Assembly: GCF_900582625.1 (NCBI RefSeq)
Contig: NZ_UTIQ01000001.1
Coordinates: 372,001 to 436,000 of the forward strand
Direction: 5' to 3'
Length of the DNA stretch: 64,000 nucleotides
Source of the DNA: Pseudomonas viridiflava
GTDB taxonomy: Bacteria; Pseudomonadota; Gammaproteobacteria; Pseudomonadales; Pseudomonadaceae
Part shown: positions 35,219 through 44,608 of the stretch, one piece after another
Layout: each line of letters opens with the position of its first letter
Numbering within the stretch: position 1 is the first letter of the stretch
Notes under the pieces: generated by a model
Seen by the model: only the letters and a program-made list of their open reading frames with translations
Databases searched by the model: none
Told to the model about the DNA's origin: nothing
Program-made: the position numbers and the translations under genes

Positions 35219-36772
35219 ATGCCCGCATCCTCTCGCTTCCCCGCCCTGCCCTATGTGTTCGCCTGCCTGCTTGCCCTGTTCGCCATTGGCGGGCTGTGGT
35301 TTGGTTTGGGTCAACCGTTGGTACTGCCTGACGCAGCGACGCCGACGCACAAATTGCAGTGCGCCTCGTACACGCCGTTCGACAAGGATCAGTCGCCCTT
35401 CGACCAGCCCTTCGCGCTGCGTCCGGAGCGCATGGATGCCGACCTGGCATTGCTGGCCACGCGCTTCCACTGCATTCGCACCTACTCCATGACTGGCCTG
35501 GAAGCTATTCCCGACCTCGCTCGCAAGCACGGCCTGAAGCTGATGCTGGGCGCCTGGGTGAACGGCAATCCGGTGGACACCAAGAAGGAAGTCGATGCGC
35601 TGATCAAGTCGGCCAACGAGAACCCGGATGTGGTGGAGTCGGTGATCGTCGGCAACGAAACCTTGCTGCGCAAGGAAGTCACCGGCGCGCAACTGGCCAA
35701 GCTGATCGGCGACGTAAAGGCGCAAATCAAGCAGCCGGTCACCTACGCGGACGTGTGGGAATTCTGGCTCAAGCACCCGGAAGTGGCGCCAGCGGTAGAC
35801 TTCCTGACCATTCACTTGCTGCCGTACTGGGAAGATGACCCCACCGGCATCGACGAAGCTCTGGCTCACGTGGCCGAAATTCGTCAGGTGTTCGGCAGCA
35901 AGTTCGCGCCCAAAGACATTTTCATCGGCGAAACCGGCTGGCCGAGCGAAGGCCGTCAGCGCGAAACCGCTGTGCCGAGCCGCGTCAACGAAGCCAAGTT
36001 CATCCGTGGCTTCGTGGCCATGGCCGAAAAGAACGGCTGGAACTACAACCTGATCGAAGCCTTCGACCAACCGTGGAAACGCGTTAGCGAAGGCGCCATG
36101 GGCGGCTACTGGGGCCTGTACGACGCCGACCGCCAAGACAAAAACGTGCTGGCCGGCCCGGTCTCGAACTTTGCCAACTGGACATTGTGGCTGGGCGTCA
36201 GCGGGGTGATTTTCTTCGCCACCCTGCTGCTGGCCGGACGCCCCAACTCCACCCGTTCAGCCTTGGTGCTGCCGCTGCTCGCGGCTGTCGGCGCCTGCAG
36301 CATTGCGCTGTGGGGCGAGATGGCGCGGGTTAACAGCCGCTATATCGGCGAATGGGCGTGGGCGGCATTTCTGGTGGGGCTGAACCTGATCGTGCTGGCC
36401 CATGGCGCCTTGGCGTTGTCGAGCAAAGCCGGCTGGCGTGCCGGCGCCTATCAATGGCTGCAAGCACGCGGTGGCTGGTGGTTGGCCGCGAGCGGCTTCG
36501 CGGCGGCGGTACTGATGCTCGGTTTGGTATTCGACCCGCGCTACCGCTGCTTCCCAAGCATGGTGTTGCTGCTGCCGGCGCTGGTGTACGTATGCCGCCC
36601 CGTGGCCGGGCCACGCCGTGAAATTGCCCTTCTGACGCTGATCGTCGGCGCCGGCATCCTGCCGCAGCTGTACCAGGAAACCCTGGGCAACTGGCAGGCG
36701 CTGGGTTGGGCGGCGGTGAGTGTGCTGATGGTCGCCGCGCTGTGGCGCAGCTTGCGGGTTCGGGCCAGCTAG
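35219..36772 (+). CDS. Membrane-anchored glycoside hydrolase family 17 (beta-1,3-glucan-acting) protein
   Basis: 517-residue protein: an N-terminal membrane anchor (about residues 10-30), a periplasmic GH17-like TIM-barrel domain (about 45-310) and a C-terminal block of about six or seven membrane segments (330-515). Catalytic acid Glu147 (VGNETLL) and nucleophile Glu238 (GETGWPSEG) are in the expected GH17 contexts. Known Pseudomonas relatives act as glucan hydrolases or transglycosylases that branch beta-1,3-glucans. The glycosyltransferase domain of NdvB-like proteins is missing. Function in osmoregulated or exopolysaccharide glucan processing is inferred. Confidence 0.82.
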   Translation: MPASSRFPALPYVFACLLALFAIGGLWFGLGQPLVLPDAATPTHKLQCASYTPFDKDQSPFDQPFALRPERMDADLALLATRFHCIRTYSMTGLEAIPDLARKHGLKLMLGAWVNGNPVDTKKEVDALIKSANENPDVVESVIVGNETLLRKEVTGAQLAKLIGDVKAQIKQPVTYADVWEFWLKHPEVAPAVDFLTIHLLPYWEDDPTGIDEALAHVAEIRQVFGSKFAPKDIFIGETGWPSEGRQRETAVPSRVNEAKFIRGFVAMAEKNGWNYNLIEAFDQPWKRVSEGAMGGYWGLYDADRQDKNVLAGPVSNFANWTLWLGVSGVIFFATLLLAGRPNSTRSALVLPLLAAVGACSIALWGEMARVNSRYIGEWAWAAFLVGLNLIVLAHGALALSSKAGWRAGAYQWLQARGGWWLAASGFAAAVLMLGLVFDPRYRCFPSMVLLLPALVYVCRPVAGPRREIALLTLIVGAGILPQLYQETLGNWQALGWAAVSVLMVAALWRSLRVRAS

Positions 36773-36786
36773 GCCAAACGCAGGCA

Positions 36787-36823
36787 ATAAAAAACGGGGC
36801 TCACGATGAGCCCCGTTTTTTTT
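36787..36823 (+). terminator. Terminator of the GH17 gene
   Basis: AAACGGGGCTCA pairs with TGAGCCCCGTTT around CGA, followed by eight Ts; it begins about 15 bases after the stop. Confidence 0.92.
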
Positions 36824-36830
36824 GGTCAAC

Positions 36831-36898
36831 AGCATCGCGGCTAAAGCCGCTCCTACAGAATCACACTCATCCTGTAGGAGCGGCGTTAGCCGCGATGG
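36831..36898. repeat. REP doublet (REPIN-like)
   Basis: AGCATCGCGGCTAAAGCCGC with TCCTACAG, then CTGTAGGAGCGGCGTTAGCC in inverse orientation, joined by a 16-base spacer. Confidence 0.85.
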
Positions 36899-36915
36899 TT
36901 TTTCGGACGAGCTTT

Positions 36916-37013
36916 TGTAGGAGCGACCTTGGTCGCGAACCCTGCAAACTTCAACCGTGACCATCACCCTGAATCTGCTTTTCCAGGGTTCGCGAGCAAG
37001 CTCGCTCCTACGG
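36916..37013. repeat. Second-family REP doublet
   Basis: TGTAGGAGCGACCTTGGTCG and, inverted, GCGAGCAAGCTCGCTCCTAC, about 50 bases apart. The CGCGAACCCTG and CAGGGTTCGCG arms inside also pair. Same family as 55012-55083. Confidence 0.8.
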
Positions 37014-37029
37014 AGACTCGGCGATGGTT

Positions 37030-37398
37030 TCAAGCCAGACGCGGCGCCCGAACCAAGCGCAATGCCGCAATCACCACGGCAAACACCGCCAGGCTGGCGC
37101 TATACAGCACCAGCGCCGGCAGGGCGAACACCAGCGCGGCAACCGCCAACCACCAGCCAGCGCGGCCCGGCACCACGAATGCCAGCAAGGCGCCGCCCAG
37201 ACCGGCCCAGGCGATAACACGGAAATGAATCAACAGCCCCAGGCCGTCACGCACCTGGCATTCCCAGCGCTGCGCCTGGTCAACGCAAATGCCGACCCAC
37301 TGGCTGTCTTCCATCAGGGCGAAACGCAGTCCGTAGGCGGCGGCCAGCCACAGGGCCAGAACGATCAGCAAGGCGATCAGGGGCAAACGACGGGACAT
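37030..37398 (-). CDS. Hypothetical inner-membrane protein
   Basis: 122-residue protein not recognised. Predicted membrane segments at about 6-26, 60-76 and 80-114; a periplasmic or cytosolic loop (residues 28-55) carries two Cys (ICVDQAQRWECQ) that might form a disulfide. GGAGAA ribosome site before the ATG. Stands alone between a repeat-rich gap and the GNAT gene. Confidence 0.65.
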   Translation of the reverse strand: MSRRLPLIALLIVLALWLAAAYGLRFALMEDSQWVGICVDQAQRWECQVRDGLGLLIHFRVIAWAGLGGALLAFVVPGRAGWWLAVAALVFALPALVLYSASLAVFAVVIAALRLVRAPRLA

Positions 37399-37564
37399 GG
37401 GTTTCTCCGGTAAATAAATCGGCGCTCAGGATAAACGCCCGAACGCCGTATGCAAGCGCCAGAGCACCAAAGATCAAGCCTTGGCCACGGTTTTCATATC
37501 ATCCTGTTGCCGCACGCGCAGGGAGCCGGCAAGCTCCGCTCAGTTCGCCATTCCAGGAGCCTGT

Positions 37565-38053
37565 ATGTCCCGTATTCAATTGCGCACCGCCACGCCCGAT
37601 GACGTCGGCCTGATCCTCAGCCTGATTCACGAGTTGGCGGTGTATGAAAAACTCGGCGACCAAGCCGTCGCCACTCCCGAAGACCTCACGGCCAACCTGT
37701 TTGGCCCACGCCCGTTCGCCGAAGTGCTGATCGGCGAGCTGGATGGCGAGCCCCAGGGGTTTGCCCTGTTCTTCTCCAGCTTCTCGACCTTCCTGGGCAA
37801 GCCCGGTATTTATCTGGAAGACCTGTACGTTCGCGAAGCGGCGCGCAGTTCCGGGCTGGGCAAGGCCTTGTTGGCACGTTTGGCGCAGCTGGCCGTAGAG
37901 CGCGGTTGTGGTCGCTTGGAGTGGGCGGTGCTGGACTGGAACGAGCCGGCGCTGGGCTTTTATCGCCGCCTTGGCGCGCGCCCGCAGGACGACTGGACCA
38001 CCTACCGACTCAGCGGCGCAGCACTGGCTGAGCTGGCAAAACAAGCCGAGTAA
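37565..38053 (+). CDS. GNAT-family N-acetyltransferase
   Basis: 162-residue acetyl-CoA-dependent acyltransferase. The acetyl-CoA site EAARSSGLGKALL (about residues 96-108) fits RxxGxG/A, with YLEDLYV just before and the beta-bulge region LEWAVLDWNEPALGFYRRLGA after. Sequence features resemble diamine acetyltransferase (SAT)-like GNATs, but the substrate is not certain. AGGAG ribosome site before the ATG at 37565. Confidence 0.85.
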   Translation: MSRIQLRTATPDDVGLILSLIHELAVYEKLGDQAVATPEDLTANLFGPRPFAEVLIGELDGEPQGFALFFSSFSTFLGKPGIYLEDLYVREAARSSGLGKALLARLAQLAVERGCGRLEWAVLDWNEPALGFYRRLGARPQDDWTTYRLSGAALAELAKQAE

Positions 38054-38132
38054 ATATGTCTGTGCTATACCAGCGTGTCTGCTGTCATATCGCCAGATTC
38101 ACTCCGCACTTTATCTTCTAAAGGGATTTGCG

Positions 38133-39428
38133 ATGCCGCGCCTCTCACGTTTTGCTGCGCTTATGGCAGGTTTATGCCTCAGTCCGTTGTTGTCGGCTGC
38201 CGACATCGATGAGGCCAGCTATGGGTTTCCACTGACCAACCCGTTCGAGGCGACCATCGCCACGACGCCTCCGGAATTGCGCGCGCAAGTGCCGGATGAC
38301 CTGGACATCGACCAGGCCGATTACAACCTCAAACTGCGCCCCGAGCGTGAACTGGAAGTGCCAGATAACTTCTGGCCGGTGAAAACCCTGCGCTACCGCA
38401 TGGCCAAACAAAAAGGCCCGGCACCGCTAATTTTCATCATCGCCGGCACCGGTGGGCACTATTCCAGCTCGTTGGCTGAAGGCCTGAAGCGGGTGTTTTA
38501 CGGCGCGGGCTATCACGTGGTGCAGCTGTCATCGCCCACCAGCTACGACTTCATGACCGCTGCTTCGCGCCACGCCACCCCAGGCGTGAGCACCGAAGAC
38601 GCCGAAGACTTGTACAACGTGATGCAAGCGGTGCGCGCCCAGCACCCGGAAGTCGAAGTGACCGACTTCTACCTCACCGGCTACAGCCTCGGCGCGCTAA
38701 ACGCGGCGTTTGTCAGCAAGCTGGATGAAACCCGGCGCAGCTTCAACTTCAAGAAAGTGTTGATGCTCAACCCGCCGGTCAACCTCTACACCTCGATCAC
38801 CAACCTCGATCGCCTGGTGCAAACCGAGGTGAAGGGCGTGTCCAACAGCAGCACCTTTTATGACACGGTGCTGAGCAAGCTGACCCGCTACTTCCAGCAG
38901 AAGGGTTACATCGATATCAACGATGCGATGCTCTACGACCTGCAACAGTCCAAAGAGCACCTGTCTGACGAGCAACTGGCGATGCTGATCGGCACCTCGT
39001 TCCGCTTCTCCTCGGCCGATATCGCTTTTACCTCCGACCTGATCAACCGCCGCGGCCTGATCACGCCGCCGGAAACGCCGATCAGCGAAGGCACCAGCCT
39101 GACCCCGTATTTCCGCAAAGCCTTGCAGTGCGACTTCGATTGCTACATCCGCGAGCAGTTGATTCCCATGTGGCGCGCGCGCACCGACGGCGGCAGCTTG
39201 CTGCAGTTGATCGATCAGGTGAGTTTGTATGCGCTGGAGGATTACCTGAAAACCAGTAACAAGGTGCTGGTGATGCACAACAAGGATGACGTGATTCTCG
39301 GCCCCGGCGACCTGGGCTTTTTACGCAGAACGATGGGCGACCGTTTGACCGTTTACCCGCACGGCGGGCACTGCGGCAACCTCAACTACCGCGTAAATAC
39401 CGCCGCCATGCTGGAGCTGCTGAAATGA
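38133..39428 (+). CDS. Exported alpha/beta-hydrolase (serine hydrolase) coupled to an MlaA-like protein
   Basis: 431-residue protein with a signal peptide (about 1-22, LLSA/AD) and an alpha/beta-hydrolase fold. Oxyanion area IIAGTGGHYSSS, nucleophile elbow GYSLGA with Ser185, and a late HGGHCGN that supplies the likely catalytic His; an Asp in HNKDDVIL is the probable third member. The substrate is unknown. The stop overlaps the mlaA-like start by 4 bases (ATGA), so the two are made together, pointing to a joint job in envelope lipid metabolism. Confidence 0.8.
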   Translation: MPRLSRFAALMAGLCLSPLLSAADIDEASYGFPLTNPFEATIATTPPELRAQVPDDLDIDQADYNLKLRPERELEVPDNFWPVKTLRYRMAKQKGPAPLIFIIAGTGGHYSSSLAEGLKRVFYGAGYHVVQLSSPTSYDFMTAASRHATPGVSTEDAEDLYNVMQAVRAQHPEVEVTDFYLTGYSLGALNAAFVSKLDETRRSFNFKKVLMLNPPVNLYTSITNLDRLVQTEVKGVSNSSTFYDTVLSKLTRYFQQKGYIDINDAMLYDLQQSKEHLSDEQLAMLIGTSFRFSSADIAFTSDLINRRGLITPPETPISEGTSLTPYFRKALQCDFDCYIREQLIPMWRARTDGGSLLQLIDQVSLYALEDYLKTSNKVLVMHNKDDVILGPGDLGFLRRTMGDRLTVYPHGGHCGNLNYRVNTAAMLELLK

Positions 39429-40216
39429 CCAAGACTTCCTTGCTGCTGGCTCTGTTGCTGGCCACTGGCGCGGCGCAGGCTGCCGACCCACAAACACCCG
39501 CGACCGCGCCGGCTGCCGACGCGGATGGCTTCACCGAGCCGCTCAAAGCGCTGAAATTCAACCCCGGCCTGGACCAGCACGAATTCGAACGCTCGACCCT
39601 CGACGCCTTGAACGTGTACGACCCGCTGGAATCGGTGAACCGGCGCATTTACCACTTCAACTACCGCTTCGATGAGTGGGTGTTCCTGCCGGTTGTGGAG
39701 GGCTATCGCTACGTGACGCCACAATTCGTGCGCAGTGGCGTGAGCAACTTCTTCAGCAACATTGGTGACATCCCCAACCTGGTGAACAGCCTGTTGCAGT
39801 TCAAAGGTCAGCGCTCACTGGAAACCACCGGCCGCCTGTTGCTGAACACCACCATTGGCGTGGTCGGCCTGTGGGACCCGGCGACCATGATGGGTTTGCC
39901 TAAACAGTCGGAAGACTTCGGCCAGACGCTGGGCTTCTATGGCGTGCCTGCGGGCCCGTACGTGATGTTGCCGATTCTCGGCCCTTCGAACCTGCGCGAT
40001 ACCGGTGGGTTGCTCGCAGACTTCACGCTGGAAAACCAGATCAACTTCCTCAACGTGGCCGAAATCAGCCAGGACCATCCAGAGCTGTTCCTGCTGCGCT
40101 CCATCGACCGCCGCTACGTGACCACCTTCCGCTACGGCCAGACCAACTCGCCGTTCGAGTACGAGAAAGTGCGTTACGTGTACACCGAAGCGCGCAAGTT
40201 GCAGGTGGCTGAGTAA
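39425..40216 (+). CDS. MlaA/VacJ-like protein without a lipobox
   Basis: 263-residue protein of the MlaA (VacJ) family, which in E. coli forms an outer-membrane donut removing mislocalised phospholipids. Family core: DPLESVNRRIYHFN, SNFFSNIGDIPNLVNSLLQ, TTIGVVGLWDPA and GVPAGPYVMLPILGPSNLRD. The signal peptide ends GAAQA/ADP with no Cys, so it would be cut by ordinary signal peptidase rather than lipidated; canonical MlaA is a lipoprotein. Probably a paralogue of the main MlaA; the Mla ABC genes are not nearby. Overlaps the hydrolase gene by 4 bases. Confidence 0.87.
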   Translation: MTKTSLLLALLLATGAAQAADPQTPATAPAADADGFTEPLKALKFNPGLDQHEFERSTLDALNVYDPLESVNRRIYHFNYRFDEWVFLPVVEGYRYVTPQFVRSGVSNFFSNIGDIPNLVNSLLQFKGQRSLETTGRLLLNTTIGVVGLWDPATMMGLPKQSEDFGQTLGFYGVPAGPYVMLPILGPSNLRDTGGLLADFTLENQINFLNVAEISQDHPELFLLRSIDRRYVTTFRYGQTNSPFEYEKVRYVYTEARKLQVAE

Positions 40217-40223
40217 AGGTTGT

Positions 40224-40251
40224 GTTGGGCTTCGCTTCGGCGAAGCCCAAC
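40224..40251. terminator. Perfect 12-bp hairpin with TTCG loop between convergent genes
   Basis: GTTGGGCTTCGC, TTCG, GCGAAGCCCAAC. It lies just after the mlaA-like gene and facing the patatin stop, so it can end both transcripts. Shares arms with 9030-9057. Confidence 0.75.
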
Positions 40252-40261
40252 GGGCCGCTCG

Positions 40262-41458
40262 CTAACGGCTCAGCTCCGGCGCCAACGACTGCGCTACCTG
40301 CGGTTCCAACCCCAGAAAACGCACCAACTCGGCCTTCTTGGCCATGGCGTCCTGATACCCCAGTTCGATCAGCTCATTGCAATAACCCGACTCGAACAGC
40401 AAGTAACTCAGCACCCCCGCCCCGCCCGCTTTCTTGGCTCCCGGCCCGCGCAAAAACATGCGCAGGGTGCGCGGCAGCTCGTGCCAATGGCGCGCGGCGA
40501 TGTGGTCCAGCGGCTGGCTGGGGGAAATCACCAATACGTCTACCGGCTTGATTGCCGAACTTTTCGCCGGCAGGTCGGCGGGCAGCAAGCGGCACATCTG
40601 GTTCATGCGTTCGAGCAGCTCGATGTCGCTTTCCAGGCTGTCGATAAAGGTGCTGTTGAGCAAATGGCCGCTGACCTGCGCCAGACTCGGCGGCCCCGCC
40701 ACTTTGGTGCGCACCGGCACATTGTGTGGATTGGCGTTGCCACTCACACCGACCACCAGCACGCGGTTGGCGCCCAGGTGCAGCGCCGGGCTGATGGGGG
40801 CGGATGAGCGCATGGCACCGTCGCCGAAATATTCCCGATTGATTTTCACCGGCGGGAATATCAGCGGAATCGCCGCGCTGGCCAATAGATGTTCAAGCTG
40901 CAAACGCGTCGGCACACCCACGCGGCGATGACGAAACCAAGGGTCGATGGCGGCGCGCCCCTGGTAGAACGTCACCGCCTGGCCAGAGTCGTAGCCAAAG
41001 GCAGTCACTGCCACGGCACGCAGCTTTCGCATACGCACGGCGGCGGCGATTCCGGTGAAGTCGAGGTTTTCAGCCAGCAGCCCGCCCAATGGAGAGCTGT
41101 CGAGCAGCGCTACCGGCGCCCGTTTCCCCAGGCCCAGCAGGCTATGGCCAAAGAAGCGACTGGCTTGACGCACGACGCCGGAAAAATCACTGCGGTACAC
41201 CTGATGGGTGTGGAAGTTTTGCCACACATGGGTCAGGCGTTTAATCGCTTCATTGAACTGCAACGCACCGCACGCCAGGCCCACGGCGTTGATGGCGCCG
41301 GCCGACGTGCCGACGATGACGGGAAAGGGGTTTTGCGTGGTGTCGGGCAGCAAGTCGGCAATCGCCGCCAGCACGCCCACCTGATAAGCCGCCCGCGCTC
41401 CACCGCCAGAGAGAATCAGGCCAGTCACCGGTTTGCTTGGATCGTGCGCCAGATTCAT
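40262..41458 (-). CDS. Patatin-like phospholipase
   Basis: 398-residue patatin-domain lipid acyl hydrolase without a signal peptide, hence probably cytoplasmic or membrane-associated from inside. Oxyanion glycine run GLILSGGGARAAYQVG, nucleophile elbow GTSAG with Ser52, and dyad Asp213 in FGDGA. The C-terminal 130 residues are less conserved. Converges on the mlaA-like gene and sits next to the lipid A acyltransferase, in a lipid-related neighbourhood. Substrate unknown. Confidence 0.88.
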   Translation of the reverse strand: MNLAHDPSKPVTGLILSGGGARAAYQVGVLAAIADLLPDTTQNPFPVIVGTSAGAINAVGLACGALQFNEAIKRLTHVWQNFHTHQVYRSDFSGVVRQASRFFGHSLLGLGKRAPVALLDSSPLGGLLAENLDFTGIAAAVRMRKLRAVAVTAFGYDSGQAVTFYQGRAAIDPWFRHRRVGVPTRLQLEHLLASAAIPLIFPPVKINREYFGDGAMRSSAPISPALHLGANRVLVVGVSGNANPHNVPVRTKVAGPPSLAQVSGHLLNSTFIDSLESDIELLERMNQMCRLLPADLPAKSSAIKPVDVLVISPSQPLDHIAARHWHELPRTLRMFLRGPGAKKAGGAGVLSYLLFESGYCNELIELGYQDAMAKKAELVRFLGLEPQVAQSLAPELSR

Positions 41459-41527
41459 CGAAGCCTCTCTGCGGGGGTTTTCGCGAGTATAGAAGTGCGT
41501 CGCGATTGTGTGAGCAGCTCGTGCGAT

Positions 41528-42457
41528 TCAGCGTTTGCCGTAAAGCTTCGCCTGCCCCGGTGGCCGCGTTTTAAAACGACGGTGCGCCCACAAGTATTGT
41601 TCGGGGCAACTGAGAATGGCCCGCTCCACCCACTGATTCACCCGCAGGCAGTCTTCTTCCTCGGACTCACCGGGGAAATTGCGCAGCGGCGGGTGAATCA
41701 CCAATTTATAGCCGCCGCCGTTGGGCAGACGTTTCTGCGTGAACGGCATGACCTGCGCGCGGCCCAGTCGGGCGAACTTGCTGGTGGCCGTAACGGTGGC
41801 GGCAGTAATGCCAAACAGCGGCACGAACACGCTTTGCTTGAGGCCGTAATCCTGATCCGGCGCGTACCAGATGGCGCGCCCGGCACGCAGCACTTTGAGC
41901 ATGGCGCGCACGTCTTCGCGCTCAATGGCCTGGGCATCGTGGTTATGGCGCTCGCGGCCACGGCGCTGAACAAAATCGAACACTGCGTTTTTATGTTCGC
42001 GGTACATGCCGTCGATGGTGTGGCGCTGGCCCAACAAGGCGGCGCCAATTTCCAACGTGGTGAAGTGCACCGCCATCAGAATCACGCCCTGCCCTTGCAG
42101 CTGCGCTTCCTGCAAATACTCCAGTCCTTCAATGTGGGCCAGGCGCGCCAGGCGCTTGGTCGGCCACCACCAGCTCATGGCCATTTCAAAAAAGGCGATA
42201 CCGGTGGAGGCGAAGTTTTCTTTCAGCAGCTTTTTGCGTTCGCTGGCCGACATCTGTGGGAAGCACAACTCAAGGTTGCGCGCCGCAATCTCGCGACGAG
42301 AACGGGCGCCCGCATACATGATCCAACCAAGCCCCCGGCCCAACCCCAGCAGCAGCCGATACGGCAACTGCACCAACAGCCACAGCAAACCGAGGCCGAG
42401 CCAAAGCAGCCAGTAACGCGGATGAAGAAATTGGCGGCGAAACTGTGGACGATCCAT
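41528..42457 (-). CDS. htrB: Lipid A late acyltransferase (LpxL/HtrB family)
   Basis: 309-residue inner-membrane enzyme that adds a secondary acyl chain (typically laurate) to Kdo-lipid A. An N-terminal membrane anchor (about 15-40) is followed by the HX4E catalytic motif, His131 and Glu136 in AVHFTTLE. Also [11 protein letters not shown] and APDQDYG match the family. Corresponds by recalled position next to minC to P. aeruginosa PA3242 (htrB2). A paralogue elsewhere is likely. Divergent from minC. Confidence 0.9.
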   Translation of the reverse strand: MDRPQFRRQFLHPRYWLLWLGLGLLWLLVQLPYRLLLGLGRGLGWIMYAGARSRREIAARNLELCFPQMSASERKKLLKENFASTGIAFFEMAMSWWWPTKRLARLAHIEGLEYLQEAQLQGQGVILMAVHFTTLEIGAALLGQRHTIDGMYREHKNAVFDFVQRRGRERHNHDAQAIEREDVRAMLKVLRAGRAIWYAPDQDYGLKQSVFVPLFGITAATVTATSKFARLGRAQVMPFTQKRLPNGGGYKLVIHPPLRNFPGESEEEDCLRVNQWVERAILSCPEQYLWAHRRFKTRPPGQAKLYGKR

Positions 42458-42626
42458 CGAGCTTTCCGAAAATCAAACAAAGGCGCGCATTCTACAGGAC
42501 TGCACGCGGCTTGCGGCCCAACCGCGTTCTCGCTATAAGTCCGGTCTTATTCGCGGCCGCCCGCCAGCGCGCCGGCCCGTTAGTTATTTCCGACATCAGC
42601 ACATTATTAAGGCCATCAGGCACCCC

Positions 42627-43364
42627 ATGAGCCAAGCCGATCTGCTCAACCAAGACCCCGTATTCCAGCTCAAAGGCAGCATGCTCGCCATCACCGTGCT
42701 CGAGCTTGCGCACAATGATCTTGAGCGCCTGGAACAGCAACTGGCCGAAAAGGTTGCCCAGGCGCCGAACTTCTTCAGCAACATTCCGCTCGTGCTCGCG
42801 CTGGATAAGCTGCCCGCCGCCGAAGGGATTCTCGACCTTGGCGAGCTGATGGCGCTGTGCCGTCGCCATGGTTTGCGCACCCTGGCCATTCGCGCCAACC
42901 GTGAAGAAGACATCGCCGCCGCCCTGGCCCTCGACATTCCGGTACTACCGCCTTCCGGCGCGCGGGAAAAGCTCGTGGAACCGGTGGAGATCACGGCGAA
43001 AAAGAAGGCGGAAAAACCGCCAGAGCCTGTGGTTAAACCGACCAAAGTTATCAATTCGCCAGTACGCGGCGGCATGCAGGTGTACGCCCAGGGCGGCGAT
43101 TTGATCGTGCTGGCACCGGTCAGTGCCGGTGCGGAACTTCTCGCTGACGGCAACATCCATGTTTACGCGCCCATGCGCGGCCGTGCTCTGGCCGGGGTAA
43201 AAGGCGACACCAAAGCGCGGATTTTCTGCCAGCAGTTGGGCGCCGAAATGCTCTCGATTGCAGGGCAATACAAGGTCGCTGAAGACCTGCGCCGCGACCC
43301 GCTATGGGGCGATCCAGTTCAGGTCAGCCTGACCGGTGACGTGTTGAACATCACCCGGCTTTAA
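42627..43364 (+). CDS. minC: Septum site-determining protein MinC
   Basis: Division inhibitor: with MinD it blocks FtsZ assembly near the poles. 245 residues: N-terminal FtsZ-binding domain (about 12-110), a Lys/Pro-rich linker ([14 protein letters not shown]) and the C-terminal beta-helix domain (from [18 protein letters not shown]) that binds MinD. The RGRALAG-type motif of the MinD-binding surface is present ([12 protein letters not shown]). 102 bases before minD. Confidence 0.95.
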   Translation: MSQADLLNQDPVFQLKGSMLAITVLELAHNDLERLEQQLAEKVAQAPNFFSNIPLVLALDKLPAAEGILDLGELMALCRRHGLRTLAIRANREEDIAAALALDIPVLPPSGAREKLVEPVEITAKKKAEKPPEPVVKPTKVINSPVRGGMQVYAQGGDLIVLAPVSAGAELLADGNIHVYAPMRGRALAGVKGDTKARIFCQQLGAEMLSIAGQYKVAEDLRRDPLWGDPVQVSLTGDVLNITRL

Positions 43365-43466
43365 CGGATACTGCGGCCACTTTTCTGGACACAAAACGGG
43401 CATCTGGAAGCCACCTTTTCGTTGGCGCCAGATTCCCGCATTTCTTCATATTTGGGGTGAATCACC

Positions 43467-44282
43467 TTGGCCAAGATCCTCGTAGTCACATCCGGCAAAG
43501 GTGGCGTCGGTAAAACCACCACCAGCGCCGCCATCGGTACCGGCCTCGCCCTGCGTGGGCACAAGACTGTCATCGTCGACTTCGACGTCGGTCTGCGTAA
43601 CCTCGATCTGATCATGGGCTGTGAACGCCGCGTTGTGTACGACTTCGTTAACGTCGTTAACGGCGAAGCCACCCTGACTCAAGCGCTGATCAAAGACAAA
43701 CGCCTGGAAAACCTCTACGTTTTGGCCGCCAGCCAAACCCGCGACAAAGACGCGCTGACCAAAGAAGGCGTGGAAAAAATCATCAACGAGCTGCGCCAGA
43801 CCTTCGAATACGTGGTTTGCGACTCGCCAGCTGGTATCGAAAAAGGCGCTCACCTGGCGATGTACTTCGCCGATGAAGCCATCGTCGTAACCAACCCGGA
43901 AGTGTCCTCGGTACGTGACTCCGACCGCATGCTCGGCCTGCTGGCCAGCAAGTCGCGCCGCGCCGAACTGGGCGAAGACCCGATCAAAGAACACCTGTTG
44001 CTGACTCGCTACAACCCAGAGCGCGTGCAGAAAGGCGAAATGCTTGGCGTCGAAGACGTTGAAGAAATCCTCGCCATTCGCCTGCTCGGCGTTATTCCCG
44101 AGTCGCAAGCGGTACTCAAGGCGTCCAACCAGGGCGTGCCGGTAATTCTCGATGACCAGAGCGACGCCGGCCAAGCCTACAGCGATGCCGTCGACCGCCT
44201 GCTGGGCAAAGAAGTCGCGCACCGTTTCCTCGACGTTAAAAAGCAGGGCTTCATGCAACGCCTGTTCGGAGGTCGCGAATGA
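43467..44282 (+). CDS. minD: Septum site-determining ATPase MinD
   Basis: Membrane-binding ATPase that recruits MinC and is released by MinE, giving pole-to-pole oscillation. 271 residues: deviant Walker [11 protein letters not shown] with signature Lys, switch [12 protein letters not shown], switch [13 protein letters not shown] and a C-terminal amphipathic membrane helix (FMQRLFGG). The start is a TTG at 43467 with GGGGTGA upstream; no ATG gives the invariant [12 protein letters not shown] start. Overlaps minE by 4 bases. Confidence 0.96.
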   Translation: MAKILVVTSGKGGVGKTTTSAAIGTGLALRGHKTVIVDFDVGLRNLDLIMGCERRVVYDFVNVVNGEATLTQALIKDKRLENLYVLAASQTRDKDALTKEGVEKIINELRQTFEYVVCDSPAGIEKGAHLAMYFADEAIVVTNPEVSSVRDSDRMLGLLASKSRRAELGEDPIKEHLLLTRYNPERVQKGEMLGVEDVEEILAIRLLGVIPESQAVLKASNQGVPVILDDQSDAGQAYSDAVDRLLGKEVAHRFLDVKKQGFMQRLFGGRE

Positions 44283-44533
44283 ATATTTTCGACTTCTTTC
44301 GCGAGCGTAAAAAAGAGACCACCGCCTCGATTGCGAAAGAGCGTCTGCAGATCATCGTCGCCCACGAGCGCGGCCAGCGCAGCAAACCGGACTACTTGCC
44401 GGCCTTGCAGCAAGAGCTGGTTGAAGTGATCCGCAAGTACGTGAACATCGACTCGGATCAAGTGCAGGTTGCCCTGGAAAACCAAGGCAGCTGTTCGATT
44501 CTCGAGCTCAACATCACCCTGCCGGATCGTTGA
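44279..44533 (+). CDS. minE: Cell division topological specificity factor MinE
   Basis: 84-residue protein that stimulates MinD ATPase and drives the Min oscillation. The N-terminal membrane-targeting stretch [11 protein letters not shown], the MinD-contact helix around [12 protein letters not shown] and the C-terminal dimer domain ([12 protein letters not shown]) are all present. ATG overlaps the minD stop (ATGA). Followed by a strong terminator. Confidence 0.96.
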   Translation: MNIFDFFRERKKETTASIAKERLQIIVAHERGQRSKPDYLPALQQELVEVIRKYVNIDSDQVQVALENQGSCSILELNITLPDR

Positions 44534-44549
44534 TTCGAAGGGTTCAGAT

Positions 44550-44581
44550 AACGGCGGCTTCGGCCGCCGTTGTCGTTTTTT
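44550..44581 (+). terminator. Terminator of minCDE
   Basis: AACGGCGGC, TTCG loop, GCCGCCGTT, then a T-rich tract (GTCGTTTTTT), 17 bases past the minE stop. Confidence 0.9.
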
Positions 44582-44608
44582 GCGAATGTGTTTTTGTAGG
44601 GCCTCTGC

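Noticed and set aside
36831..37013. Tandem repeats that might be a CRISPR array
   Set aside because: They are inverted REP doublets, not direct repeats with unique spacers, and no cas gene is present.
43365..43466. Separate promoter or attenuator between minC and minD
   Set aside because: Weak inverted repeats only; nothing distinct enough to call.
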